The notes under the pieces were generated by a model that was given only the letters and a program-made list of their open reading frames with translations, did not search any database and was not told where the DNA came from. Positions 54,854 to 62,983 of a stretch of DNA of 64,000 bases are shown here, one piece after another. The stretch is taken from positions 2,976,001 to 3,040,000 of the forward strand of contig NZ_JADOTY010000001.1 of NCBI RefSeq assembly GCF_015751785.1, in the 5' to 3' direction. The position numbers and the translations under genes were made by a program. Source of the DNA: Micromonospora vinacea. Its GTDB lineage: Bacteria; Actinomycetota; Actinomycetes; Mycobacteriales; Micromonosporaceae. Position 1 is the stretch's first letter, and each line of letters starts with the position of its first letter.

Positions 54854-56251
54854 ATGCGCGCTGAGCGTGTGGATCAACCGATTGACCATGATCAAGCGGT
54901 GGACACGCTGCGGCGGTCGTACGCCGCGGTGCCCACGGGCGAGCCTGTCCGGCTGGCCAAACGCACCTCCAACCTGTTCCGCCCCCGGTCCGCTCCCCGG
55001 ACCCCGGGGCTCGACGTGAGTGGCCTGAACGGCGTGCTGTCGGTCGACCCGGCCGGCCGTACCGCCGACGTGCAGGGCATGTGCACCTACGAGGACCTGG
55101 TCGACGCGACGCTGCCGCACGGGCTGATGCCGCTGGTGGTGCCGCAGTTGCGCACCATCACGCTGGGCGGCGCGGTGACCGGCCTCGGGATCGAGTCGAC
55201 CTCGTTCCGTAACGGCCTGCCGCACGAGTCGGTCCGGGAGCTGGACGTGCTCACCGGCTCCGGCGAGATCGTCACCGCCCGACCCGACGGCGAGCACGCC
55301 GACCTGTTCACCGCGTTTCCCAACTCGCTGGGCAGCCTCGGTTACGCCACCCGGTTGCGGATCGAGCTGCAACCGGTCGGCCGGTACGTGGCGTTGCGCA
55401 ACGTCCGGTTCACCCAACTGGAGGCGCTCACCGACGCGATCGCCGAGGTGACCGCCACCCGGTCCTGGGCCGGCGAGCCGGTGGACGCGATGGACGGGGT
55501 GATGTTCAGCCCCGGCGAGGCGTACCTGGTCTTCGCCACGTTCACCGACGGGGCCGGCCCGCCCAGCGACTACACGGGTCAGGGGATCTACTACCGGTCG
55601 CTGCGACGGCGCACCCGTGACGTGCTCACCGCGTACGACTATCTGTGGCGCTGGGACACCGACTGGTTCTGGTGCTCGTCGGCTTTCGGCGCCCAGCACC
55701 CGGTCGTGCGCAGGCTCTGGCCGGCGCGTTACCGGCGCAGCGACTTCTACCACCGACTGGTCCGGTTGGAGCACCGCCACCAGGTGGCGGCCCGGATCGA
55801 CCGGCTGCGCGGGCAACCGGCCCGCGAGCGGGTCGTGCAGGACGTGGAGATCCCGCTGGACCGGACGGCCGACTTTCTGCGCTGGTTCGCCGGCGCGGTG
55901 GGAATGAACCCGGTGTGGCTGTGCCCGTTGCGGCTGCGTGAGCCGGCGGGGCCCGGCTCGGCGCGGTCCTGGCCGTTATATCCGCTCCGGCCGGGGGAGG
56001 ACTACGTCAACATTGGGTTCTGGGGGAGCGTGCCGATCGCGCCGGGCGCCGCCGACGGCGACGTCAACCGCACGATCGAACGCAGGGTGTCGGAGTCGGG
56101 CGGGCACAAGTCGCTCTACTCCGATGCGTACTACGACCGGGACGCCTTCGATCGCCTGTACGGCGGCGACACGTGGCGCGCGGTGAAAGACCGCTACGAC
56201 CCGGACCACCGGCTGACGGGACTGTACGAAAAGGCGGTAGCACGAGCATGA
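54854..56251 (+). CDS. tmsA: FAD-binding oxidoreductase of 10-methyl fatty acid synthesis
   Basis: A 465-residue flavoprotein of the FAD_binding_4 type. Together with the next gene it matches the actinobacterial pair that makes 10-methyl branched (tuberculostearic-type) fatty acids: the methyltransferase makes a 10-methylene chain and the FAD enzyme reduces it. The FAD region has VSGLNGVLSVDPAGRTADVQG, LPLVVPQLRTITLGGAVTGLGIES and PNSLGSLGYATRLRIEL. ATG at 54854 begins the frame, and the stop overlaps the methyltransferase ATG (ATGA at 56248-56251). Gene name is from memory; the pairing supports it. Confidence 0.82.
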   Translation: MRAERVDQPIDHDQAVDTLRRSYAAVPTGEPVRLAKRTSNLFRPRSAPRTPGLDVSGLNGVLSVDPAGRTADVQGMCTYEDLVDATLPHGLMPLVVPQLRTITLGGAVTGLGIESTSFRNGLPHESVRELDVLTGSGEIVTARPDGEHADLFTAFPNSLGSLGYATRLRIELQPVGRYVALRNVRFTQLEALTDAIAEVTATRSWAGEPVDAMDGVMFSPGEAYLVFATFTDGAGPPSDYTGQGIYYRSLRRRTRDVLTAYDYLWRWDTDWFWCSSAFGAQHPVVRRLWPARYRRSDFYHRLVRLEHRHQVAARIDRLRGQPARERVVQDVEIPLDRTADFLRWFAGAVGMNPVWLCPLRLREPAGPGSARSWPLYPLRPGEDYVNIGFWGSVPIAPGAADGDVNRTIERRVSESGGHKSLYSDAYYDRDAFDRLYGGDTWRAVKDRYDPDHRLTGLYEKAVARA

Positions 56252-57591
56252 GCCTGACCGACAGAGATCAGGGGGCGGCGAGCGTCCCCGCCACCCCGCC
56301 GGCGGGGGGCCGGCACACGGGTCCGACCGTCGCGGATGTCGTCCGCGCGGTCACCACGGGGCCGTTGCCGGTGCGGATCACCGGGTACGACGGCAGCGCC
56401 GTCGGCCCGTCCGACGCCGGCATCACCCTGGCGATCCAATCCGAGCGTGGGTTGTCGTACCTGCTCACCGCACCCGGCGACCTGGGCATGGCCCGGGCGT
56501 ACGTCAGCGGTGACCTGGCGTTGCAGGGCGTGCACCCGGGTGACCCGTACGAGGCGTTGCGGGTGCTCAAGGACGAGCTGCGGTTACGCCCACCGTCGCT
56601 GGCCGAGGGGTTGGCGCTGGTCCGTGGGCTGGGCTGGGAGCGGCTGATGCCGCCGCCGGCACCGCCGCAGGAGGCGCAGCCGCGCTGGAAGCGGGTGATG
56701 AACGGGCTGCGGCACTCGCGGGTGCGTGACGGCGCGGCCATCTCGCACCACTACGACGTCTCCAACGCCTTCTACGAGAAGGTGCTCGGCCCGTCGATGA
56801 CGTACACCTGCGCGGTCTTCCGTTCTCCGGACGACACGTTGGAGCAGGCCCAGGCGGCGAAGTACGACCTGGTCGCCGGAAAGCTGGCGCTGAAGAAGGG
56901 GATGCGGCTGCTCGATGTCGGGTGCGGCTGGGGTGGCATGGTGCGCCACGCCGCCCGCGAGTACGGCGTCAAGGCGCTCGGGGTGACCCTGTCGAAGGCG
57001 CAGGCGCAGTGGGCGCAGGCCGCGATCGAGCGGGAGGGGTTGACCGAGTTGGCGGAGGTGCGGCACCTGGATTACCGGGACGCACCGGCCGAGCAGTTCG
57101 ACGCCATCTCCTCGATCGGGTTGACCGAGCACATCGGGGTGCGCAACTACCCGGCCTACTTCGGGGCGCTGCGCAGCCGGCTACGGCAGGGCGGGCGGCT
57201 GCTGAACCACTGCATCACCCGGGCGGACAACCGGGCGCCGCACCGCTCCGGGGCGTTCATCGACAGGTACGTCTTCCCGGACGGTGAGCTGGCCGGTCCG
57301 GGCCGGTTGATCAGTGAGGTGCACGACGCCGGGTTCGAGGTGCAGCACGAGGAGAACCTGCGCCAGCACTACGCGCTGACGCTGGCCGCCTGGTGCCGCA
57401 ACCTGGTCGAGCACTGGGACTTCTGCGTCTCGGAGGTGGGTGCGGGCACCGCCCGGGTGTGGGGGCTCTACATGGCCGGGTCGCGGATGGCGTTCGAACG
57501 CAACGGCATCCAGCTGCACCAGGTGTTGGCCACCCACAACGGCCCGAACGGTGTGAGTGGCTACCCGCTGCGACCGGACTGGTTGCCCTGA
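56248..57591 (+). CDS. tmsB: SAM-dependent fatty acyl methyltransferase (CFA synthase family)
   Basis: A 447-residue enzyme of the cyclopropane-fatty-acyl-phospholipid synthase family. ISHHYDVSNAFYEKVLGPSMTYTCA is the substrate region, LLDVGCGWGGMVRHAA the SAM-binding motif I, SSIGLTEHIG the active-site loop, and YVFPDGELAGPG the later conserved block. Linked to the FAD enzyme it most likely methylenates oleate-type chains at C-10 and does not make cyclopropanes. The ATG overlaps the upstream stop by four bases. A terminator follows. Confidence 0.86.
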   Translation: MSLTDRDQGAASVPATPPAGGRHTGPTVADVVRAVTTGPLPVRITGYDGSAVGPSDAGITLAIQSERGLSYLLTAPGDLGMARAYVSGDLALQGVHPGDPYEALRVLKDELRLRPPSLAEGLALVRGLGWERLMPPPAPPQEAQPRWKRVMNGLRHSRVRDGAAISHHYDVSNAFYEKVLGPSMTYTCAVFRSPDDTLEQAQAAKYDLVAGKLALKKGMRLLDVGCGWGGMVRHAAREYGVKALGVTLSKAQAQWAQAAIEREGLTELAEVRHLDYRDAPAEQFDAISSIGLTEHIGVRNYPAYFGALRSRLRQGGRLLNHCITRADNRAPHRSGAFIDRYVFPDGELAGPGRLISEVHDAGFEVQHEENLRQHYALTLAAWCRNLVEHWDFCVSEVGAGTARVWGLYMAGSRMAFERNGIQLHQVLATHNGPNGVSGYPLRPDWLP

Positions 57592-57611
57592 TCACCTGCT
57601 GACCGTCGCCT

Positions 57612-57643
57612 GAAGCCGCGTCGAAAAAAGTCGGCGCGGCTTC
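57612..57643 (+). terminator. Terminator after the methyltransferase gene
   Basis: GAAGCCGCG (57612-57620) and 57635-57643 form a perfect 9-bp stem with the A-rich loop TCGAAAAAAGTCGG. It lies 20 bases after the stop. Confidence 0.7.
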
Positions 57644-57654
57644 TCGCGAAGCGA

Positions 57655-57683
57655 TTGACAAAGAAGTTTTGTACGTACAAACT
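57655..57683 (+). promoter_or_regulatory. Promoter with palindromic operator for the HTH/SRPBCC operon
   Basis: A consensus -35 TTGACA (57655-57660) is followed after 17 bases by CAAACT (57678-57683). The perfect 14-bp palindrome TTTGTACGTACAAA (57668-57681) covers the -10 area. A repressor bound there would block RNA polymerase; the adjacent HTH protein is the obvious candidate. Confidence 0.65.
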
Positions 57684-57692
57684 GATTTTGCC

Positions 57693-58250
57693 ATGAGAGA
57701 CGTCCTGTACCTGGAGCAGATCGAGCAGGCCGAAGTCCTGCTCAAGCCGCAGCGCGTCGAGGTGCTGCGGCAACTGGCCGAGCCGCGCACCTGCACCGAG
57801 GTGGCGGCCCGACTCGACCAGACGCCACAGCGCGTCTACTACCACGTCAAGCAGCTCGTCGCGGCTGGCCTCGTCGAGCTGGTCAACGAACGCAAGGTCC
57901 GCGGCATCACCGAAGGCATCTACCAGGCCGCCGCCCGGTCCTACTGGCTCTCCCCGCGGCTCGTCGGCCGAATCGGCCTGCGCCGGGCCCGCGACGAGCT
58001 GAGCCTCGGCTACCTGCTCGACCTGATGGAGGAGGTCCAGGCCGACATCGCCGGCCTGGACCGGGCGGCACCCGAGCTGCCCTCGATCGGGGTCTCCGGC
58101 GAGATCCGGGTGCCCGCCGAGCAGCGCCAGCAGTTCCTGCACGACCTGCAAACCGCACTTCAGGACCTGTTCACCCGCTACGGCGGCAGCGAAGGAGATG
58201 CCTTCAAGCTGGCCGTCGCCTGCTATCCGAAAGGGAACGACAATGAGTGA
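57693..58250 (+). CDS. ArsR-like winged-helix regulator
   Basis: A 185-residue regulator. The winged-helix DNA-binding domain (about 15-75) has LLKPQRVEVLRQLAEPRTCTEVAARLDQTPQRVYYHVKQLVAAGLVELV. The C-terminal 100 residues form a helical region of unknown role. ATG at 57693 is 9 bases after the palindromic operator region. Its stop overlaps the ATG of the SRPBCC gene by 8 bases, so the two are coupled. Self-repression through the palindrome TTTGTACGTACAAA is inferred. Confidence 0.87.
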   Translation: MRDVLYLEQIEQAEVLLKPQRVEVLRQLAEPRTCTEVAARLDQTPQRVYYHVKQLVAAGLVELVNERKVRGITEGIYQAAARSYWLSPRLVGRIGLRRARDELSLGYLLDLMEEVQADIAGLDRAAPELPSIGVSGEIRVPAEQRQQFLHDLQTALQDLFTRYGGSEGDAFKLAVACYPKGNDNE

Positions 58251-59112
58251 GCCGATGAAGGTCCAGGCCCGTCTCTCCGCGCCGGTCGGGCGCGTCCGCC
58301 AGGCCCTGACCGACCCGGCCGAGCTGCGTGTCTGGCTGGCCGAGCACGCCGAGGTCGAGCTGCCTCAGCGGTACGAGTTCTGGGGCCGCTACACGCCCGA
58401 GGGCGACGCGCCGCACCAGCGGCTGCTGCACGCCGACGACGACACGCTGCGCTTCAGCTGGCTGCTCGACGGGGTGGAGACCACCACCGAACTCCAGTTG
58501 ACCGCCGAGGGCACCGACAGCACAGTGCTCACGCTGACCCAGAGCCACTTCGACTTCGCCGAGGCGATGAGCGGCTCCAGCATCCGGGGGGTGCTCCAGA
58601 CGTTCTGGGCGCTGTCCATCGCCAACCTGGCCGCCCACCTGGAGGGCAAGCCGCTGCTGCCCCGCACCGACTTCACCTCCGCCGACCTGCGCGGCGAACT
58701 TGTCATCGCCGCCCCCGCCGACAAGGTGTGGGAGTCGCTGACCAACTCCGAGCAGGCCACCGCCTGGTTCGGCTACCCGATCGGCATCGAGCCCTGGGTC
58801 GGCGGCCGGTACGCCATGGGCGGCTTCGAGAACGGCTACGCCGCCAAGATCGTCGACCTGGAGCCCGGCCGGCGGTTGTCCGTCGACTGGGGACCGACCG
58901 GCGTGACGAACTGGGAGCTGGCCGAGTCCGGTGGCCGGACCACGCTGACCTTCGTGCAGAGCGGCTTCGACCAGGCCAACCCCCCGTACGGGGCCTGGAG
59001 TGGCTCGGTTGCCGGGCTGTTCGAGCTGCGCCGCTTCCACGAGGTGCCGAACTGGCAGCCGATCTGGCTCTCCGAGGAGATCCCCGGCCTGGAGCCCGCG
59101 CCGTCCAACTGA
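58243..59112 (+). CDS. Tandem SRPBCC/AHSA1-domain protein
   Basis: A 289-residue protein with two SRPBCC (START-like) domains. Domain 1 (about 5-140) has VQARLSAPVGRVRQALTDPAELRVWLAEHAEVELP. Domain 2 (about 155-280) has LVIAAPADKVWESLTNSEQATAWFGYPIGIEPWVGGRYAMGGFENG and ends NWQPIWLSEEIPGLEP. Each forms a hydrophobic pocket for a small ligand. ATG at 58243 overlaps the upstream HTH gene by 8 bases. Regulator plus SRPBCC pairs are common in actinobacteria; the ligand is unknown. Confidence 0.88.
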   Translation: MSEPMKVQARLSAPVGRVRQALTDPAELRVWLAEHAEVELPQRYEFWGRYTPEGDAPHQRLLHADDDTLRFSWLLDGVETTTELQLTAEGTDSTVLTLTQSHFDFAEAMSGSSIRGVLQTFWALSIANLAAHLEGKPLLPRTDFTSADLRGELVIAAPADKVWESLTNSEQATAWFGYPIGIEPWVGGRYAMGGFENGYAAKIVDLEPGRRLSVDWGPTGVTNWELAESGGRTTLTFVQSGFDQANPPYGAWSGSVAGLFELRRFHEVPNWQPIWLSEEIPGLEPAPSN

Positions 59113-59137
59113 GGGTTTCGCCTTGATCGGTTCGCTT

Positions 59138-59209
59138 GATCGTGCTCGATCAGGGATGTAGTGGCCTCGTTCACCGCGGAGACCACTACATCCTGGATCG
59201 AGCACGATC
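59138..59209 (+). repeat. Long intergenic palindrome with GATC-flanked arms
   Basis: GATCGTGCTCGATC (59138-59151) and GGATGTAGTGG (59154-59164) pair perfectly with 59196-59209 and 59183-59193, separated by a 2-base internal loop. The loop is 18 bases. It lies 26 bases after the SRPBCC gene. Confidence 0.75.
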
Positions 59210-59289
59210 TTGTGTGTGTCGGGGCGGGTCCGGGGGATCCGATGGCAGGATCTGGTGACTTTTCGCTGTCGAGTGGGTACTGGCGGGCG

Positions 59290-59523
59290 ATGTTCTTCAT
59301 CTTTGGTCTGCGTACCAAGGTCGACCGGTCCGGTGTCGTGCAGCAGGTCTGCCGCCACTGCGGCAACCAGGCCGCGCAGGTGATCACCCGCCGCTCGACG
59401 AAATTCACACTCTTCTTCATTCCTCTCGTTCCGATCCGCACCCGGTACGCGCAGCAGTGCACGTTCTGCGGGGCCGAGTACGAGATCTCCAAGTCCGACG
59501 CCGAGCGCCTCCCGGTCGGCTGA
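59290..59523 (+). CDS. Small zinc-ribbon protein
   Basis: A 77-residue protein of a type common in actinobacteria. FIFGLRTKVDRSGVV starts it, VCRHCGNQAAQ and CTFCGAEYEI are two CxxC zinc-binding pairs, and KFTLFFIPLVPIRTRY between them is a hydrophobic strand. Function unknown. ATG at 59290 gives the usual MFFIFGLRTK start; longer in-frame starts would run into the palindrome upstream. Confidence 0.8.
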   Translation: MFFIFGLRTKVDRSGVVQQVCRHCGNQAAQVITRRSTKFTLFFIPLVPIRTRYAQQCTFCGAEYEISKSDAERLPVG

Positions 59524-59866
59524 TCCGACGATGGAACGCTTCCTCTGCTGGCTGATCGGCCGACCGACGTTCTCGGCCGACGTGGCCGTGCACACCGTTG
59601 CCCGCCCGCCCTGCACCCCTGGCCGGCGCAGACGCCGCCGCGCACGTCGTCCGATGGCCGGCACCGCGCTGCCCCGCTCACCCTGGAACCGATCCGCCGG
59701 CCGCTGACCGAACGCGCGAGGACGCTCAGCGCGCAGGGGCCGCACCGAGCGCAGCGGGGTGCACGTTCGGCTCTGGCGGCGTCTCTGGGCGCTGGTTAGG
59801 CTTTCGGGGTTTGCCGTGGACCGGCGCCGCCGAGGGTGCACGCACGACGAAAGAGCCGGAGCGACC
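59524..59866 (+). other. Gene-poor stretch with one doubtful 58-codon ORF
   Basis: There are 343 bases without a convincing gene. An ATG at 59531 opens a 58-codon frame to 59707 (MERFLCWLIGRPTFSADVA, then an Arg-rich tail). It has no RBS and no recognisable domain. TTAGGCT near 59795-59801 could be a -10 box for the GGDEF-EAL gene. Confidence 0.35.
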
Positions 59867-62122
59867 GTGTCCCGACAGGACGGCAAGCAGGCTGTGGGGA
59901 CGCTCAGCCCCGCCGGTGCGTTCGTCGCGGCTGCGGTGATCCTGTTGGAGGCGGGTTGGCTGGTCGCGGCGTTGCCCGGTGCCGCGCTGGTCAGCGACGT
60001 GGGCGCGATGCTGGTCGCCGGTTGGGCGATGTTCGCGTGCGTCGGGGTGGCCCGTCGGCATCCCGCGCCGCTGCGCCGGTTCTGGACGCTGCTCGCCGTC
60101 ACCATGGCCCTCGCCGCGATCGGCCGGGCGGTCTGGACGGTGCAGCGGCTCGTCGGCGGTGACCTGCCGCACACGCCGGTGGTCGGGGTGGTCTTCACCG
60201 CCGGCATCCTCACCGGCACGGCCGCGCTGCTCAGCTCGCCGTCCGCGCCACGGACCGCTGTCGGGCGGGCCCGTACGTTGCTGGACGGGGTGATTGTCGC
60301 CCTGGCCCTGGTGCCGATCGGGTGGGTGCTGGTCTTCCGTGGGGTCGCCGCCGCCGAGCTGGCCGACCCGGCGCGCACGCTGGGGCTGCTCTTCCCGATG
60401 TTCGACCTGATGCAGCTCACCATCCTGGTCGCGGTTTCCGGCCCAGCCCGGCCGATGTGGCGGCCGATGACCGTCCTCGCGGCGAGCCTCACCCTGCGGG
60501 TCGTCGCCGACGTCGTCTACGTGTCGCTTGTCGCCCGCGCCGACTACGCGGCCGGTCACCCGATCGACCTGTGCTGGCCGTTGAGTTACCTGCTGATCGG
60601 CCTGGCCACCCGGAACCCGCCACCACCGGACTGCGACGGCACCGACGACACCGCCGAGTCACCGCTGCCGCCCTGGTGGCGGGTGGCGTTGCCGTACCTG
60701 CCGGTGGGTGGGGCGATCATCGCGGTGGTGCTGGCCCGTCGGCCCACCGGGCAGACCCCGCAGCTGGTGTTCGTGACCATGATGGTGTTGCTGGCGGCCC
60801 TCGCCGTCCGGCAGGGGTTGGCCGCCAACGAGAACCTCCGGTTGGTGGCGCGGCTGCGCCGGCTCGCGTACGGCGACCAGCTCACCGGGCTGCCCAACCG
60901 GCTGTTGTTCAACCGGCGGTTGCGCCTGGCCCTGCGTGACGGGCGACCGGTGGCCGTGCTGCTGCTCGACCTGGACGGGTTCAAGCAGGTCAACGACCGG
61001 TTCGGGCATGCCACCGGTGACACCCTGCTGACCGGGCTCGCGGCCCGGATGCACACTGCCGTGAACGGCGACGGCACCATCGCCCGGCTCGGCGGTGACG
61101 AGTTCGCGGTGCTTGTCGACGGCGACCGGCCGGTGTCACCCGAACGCCTCGCCGAGCGGCTGTTGGACGCGTTGCGGCCCTCCGACGACGAGGAGGACGT
61201 CGGGGTGCACCCGTCGGCGAGCATCGGCATCGCCGAGTACGGCCCGCAGCACGCCTCCCACAGCGACCTGCTGCGCGACGCCGACATCGCCATGTACGCG
61301 GCCAAGGCCGCCGGGAAGTCCGCGTACCGGACGTGCACACCCGCGCTGCGCGAGTCGGCAGTCTCCCGCGCCGAGTTGATCGCCGACCTGCGCCGGGCGG
61401 TCGACGAGGACCAGCTGCACCTGGAGTTCCAACCCATCGTCGACCTGACCACCGGCGCGGTGCGCAGCGCCGAGGCGCTGGTGCGCTGGCGGCACCCCCG
61501 GCTGGGGATGTTGCCACCGGCGAAGTTCCTGCCGCTGGCCGAGGAGACCGGGCTGATCCTGCCGATCGACCGCTGGGTGATCCACGAGGCGTGCCGGGCC
61601 GCCGCGACCTGGCGGGGCCGGGTGCCGGAGGCGACAGTCGCTGTGAACATCGCTGCCGCGCACCTGCGTCGGCCGGACCTGATCGCCACTGTCACAGCTG
61701 CCACCAGCGCCGCCGGGTTGGCACCACGGGCGTTGACCCTGGAGTTGACCGAGTCCGCGCTGATCGAGGGCACCGAGGCGGTGCTGGAGCGGCTGCACCA
61801 GCTCCGGGAGCTGGGCATCCGGATCGCCATCGACGACTTCGGCACCGGCTACTCGTCGCTGAGCTACCTGCACCGCATCCCGGCCACCGAGCTGAAGATC
61901 GACAGGTCGTTCGTGGCCCGGCTGGGCACCGACGACCGGGCGTACGCCACTGTGGAGATGGTCACCCGCCTGGCCGGCGCGTTCGACCTGGCGGTGGTCG
62001 CCGAGGGGGTGGAGACCGAGCGTCAGCACGAGGCGGTCACCGCGATCGGCTGCCCGCGGGGCCAGGGCTATCTGTACGGGCGGCCGGACGCCCCCGCCAT
62101 GGTGGGCCAGAATCGGAGTTGA
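59867..62122 (+). CDS. GGDEF-EAL cyclic-di-GMP enzyme with membrane sensor
   Basis: A 751-residue membrane protein. About eight to ten helices span residues 15-335. The GGDEF domain (about 345-490) has DQLTGLPNRLLFNRRL and the intact active-site RLGGDEFAVL; no RxxD inhibitory site precedes it. The EAL domain (about 505-745) has AEALVRWRHP, LELTES, DDFGTGYSSLSYL, KIDRSFV and AEGVETERQ, so the metal ligands look intact. It may both make and break c-di-GMP. GTG at 59867 has GGAG 5 bases upstream. Confidence 0.93.
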   Translation: MSRQDGKQAVGTLSPAGAFVAAAVILLEAGWLVAALPGAALVSDVGAMLVAGWAMFACVGVARRHPAPLRRFWTLLAVTMALAAIGRAVWTVQRLVGGDLPHTPVVGVVFTAGILTGTAALLSSPSAPRTAVGRARTLLDGVIVALALVPIGWVLVFRGVAAAELADPARTLGLLFPMFDLMQLTILVAVSGPARPMWRPMTVLAASLTLRVVADVVYVSLVARADYAAGHPIDLCWPLSYLLIGLATRNPPPPDCDGTDDTAESPLPPWWRVALPYLPVGGAIIAVVLARRPTGQTPQLVFVTMMVLLAALAVRQGLAANENLRLVARLRRLAYGDQLTGLPNRLLFNRRLRLALRDGRPVAVLLLDLDGFKQVNDRFGHATGDTLLTGLAARMHTAVNGDGTIARLGGDEFAVLVDGDRPVSPERLAERLLDALRPSDDEEDVGVHPSASIGIAEYGPQHASHSDLLRDADIAMYAAKAAGKSAYRTCTPALRESAVSRAELIADLRRAVDEDQLHLEFQPIVDLTTGAVRSAEALVRWRHPRLGMLPPAKFLPLAEETGLILPIDRWVIHEACRAAATWRGRVPEATVAVNIAAAHLRRPDLIATVTAATSAAGLAPRALTLELTESALIEGTEAVLERLHQLRELGIRIAIDDFGTGYSSLSYLHRIPATELKIDRSFVARLGTDDRAYATVEMVTRLAGAFDLAVVAEGVETERQHEAVTAIGCPRGQGYLYGRPDAPAMVGQNRS

Positions 62123-62149
62123 CTCTCACGTAACGGCAGGCAGGAGCCT
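62119..62149 (+). promoter_or_regulatory. Possible MerR-type promoter of the TipA-like gene
   Basis: TTGACT (62119-62124), CTCACGTAACG (62125-62135) and the following 19-base spacer to GAGCCT (62144-62149) resemble MerR-type promoters, in which the long spacer is twisted by the activator. CTCACGTAACG recalls the tipA promoter. The -10 match is weak. Confidence 0.4.
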
Positions 62150-62172
62150 GGTTCCCGGAAGGGAGGGGGACC

Positions 62173-62931
62173 ATGGCGTACACGGTGGGTCAGGTGGCGA
62201 AGGTCGCCGGCGTGACGGTGCGGACGCTGCACCACTACGACGAGATCGGGTTGCTCTCGCCCAGCGGGCGCACCTCGGCCGGTTACCGCCGCTACGACGA
62301 CGCGGACCTGCAACGGCTGCAACTCGTCCTGTACTACCGGGAGCTTGGTTTCCCGCTTGAGGAGATCACCGCGATCATCGACGACCCGGCGGCCGATCCG
62401 GCCGCGCACCTGCGCCGGCAGCACGAACTGCTGACGGTACGGCTCAAGCGGTTGCAGGAGATGGTCGCGGCGATCGAGTTCGCGATGGAGGCGAGCAAGT
62501 TGAACATCCAACTCACGCCGGAGGAGCGGTTCGAGGTCTTCGGCGACTTCAGCCCGGAAGAGCACGAGGCCGAGGCGGAGCAGCGGTGGGGCGGCACCGA
62601 CGCGTACCGGGAGTCGAACCGGCGGGCCTCCCGCTACACCAAGGACGACTGGCTGCGGATCAAGGCGGAGAACGAGGACTGGGGCCGGCGGATCGTCGCG
62701 CTGATGGCCTCGGGCGCCCCGGCCGACAGCACGGAGGCGATGGACCTGGCCGAGGAGCACCGGCAGCTCATCAGCCGCTGGTTCTACGAGTGCTCGTACG
62801 AGGTGCAGACCGGGTTGGCCGACATGTACCTGGCCGACGAGCGGTTCACCGCGTACTTCGAGAACATCGCCCCGGGGCTGGCCGCCTATCTGCACGAGGC
62901 GATCCACGCCAACGCGATCAGCCGGGCGTGA
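62173..62931 (+). CDS. TipA-like MerR-family regulator with drug-binding domain
   Basis: A 252-residue regulator. The MerR winged HTH is at 3-70 (YTVGQVAKVAGVTVRTLHHYDE, RRYDDADLQRLQLVLYYRELGF), with a coiled coil at about 75-108. The TipAS antibiotic-binding domain is at about 110-252 (LTPEERFEVFGDF, RYTKDDWLRIKAEN, RFTAYFENIAPGLAAYLHEAIHANA). It probably activates its own promoter on binding thiopeptide-like drugs. A strong internal RBS, GGAGG at 62487-62491, precedes an in-frame TTG at 62500 (residue 110), as in the short TipAS form. ATG at 62173 has GGGAGGGGG upstream. Confidence 0.92.
   Translation: MAYTVGQVAKVAGVTVRTLHHYDEIGLLSPSGRTSAGYRRYDDADLQRLQLVLYYRELGFPLEEITAIIDDPAADPAAHLRRQHELLTVRLKRLQEMVAAIEFAMEASKLNIQLTPEERFEVFGDFSPEEHEAEAEQRWGGTDAYRESNRRASRYTKDDWLRIKAENEDWGRRIVALMASGAPADSTEAMDLAEEHRQLISRWFYECSYEVQTGLADMYLADERFTAYFENIAPGLAAYLHEAIHANAISRA
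62500..62931 (+). CDS. Predicted internal short form (TipAS-like)
   Basis: An alternative product of the same frame, from TTG at 62500 with GGAGG 8 bases upstream. It would be 143 residues beginning MNIQLTPEERF, covering only the drug-binding domain. The S. lividans tipA gene makes an equivalent short TipAS from the same relative position (from memory). It would sequester drug without binding DNA. Inferred; no expression data. Confidence 0.5.
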   Translation: MNIQLTPEERFEVFGDFSPEEHEAEAEQRWGGTDAYRESNRRASRYTKDDWLRIKAENEDWGRRIVALMASGAPADSTEAMDLAEEHRQLISRWFYECSYEVQTGLADMYLADERFTAYFENIAPGLAAYLHEAIHANAISRA

Positions 62932-62983
62932 CGGGGTGCGGTCCGGCTACTCTGGCCGGACCGCACCGCCCGGGGAGATGACA

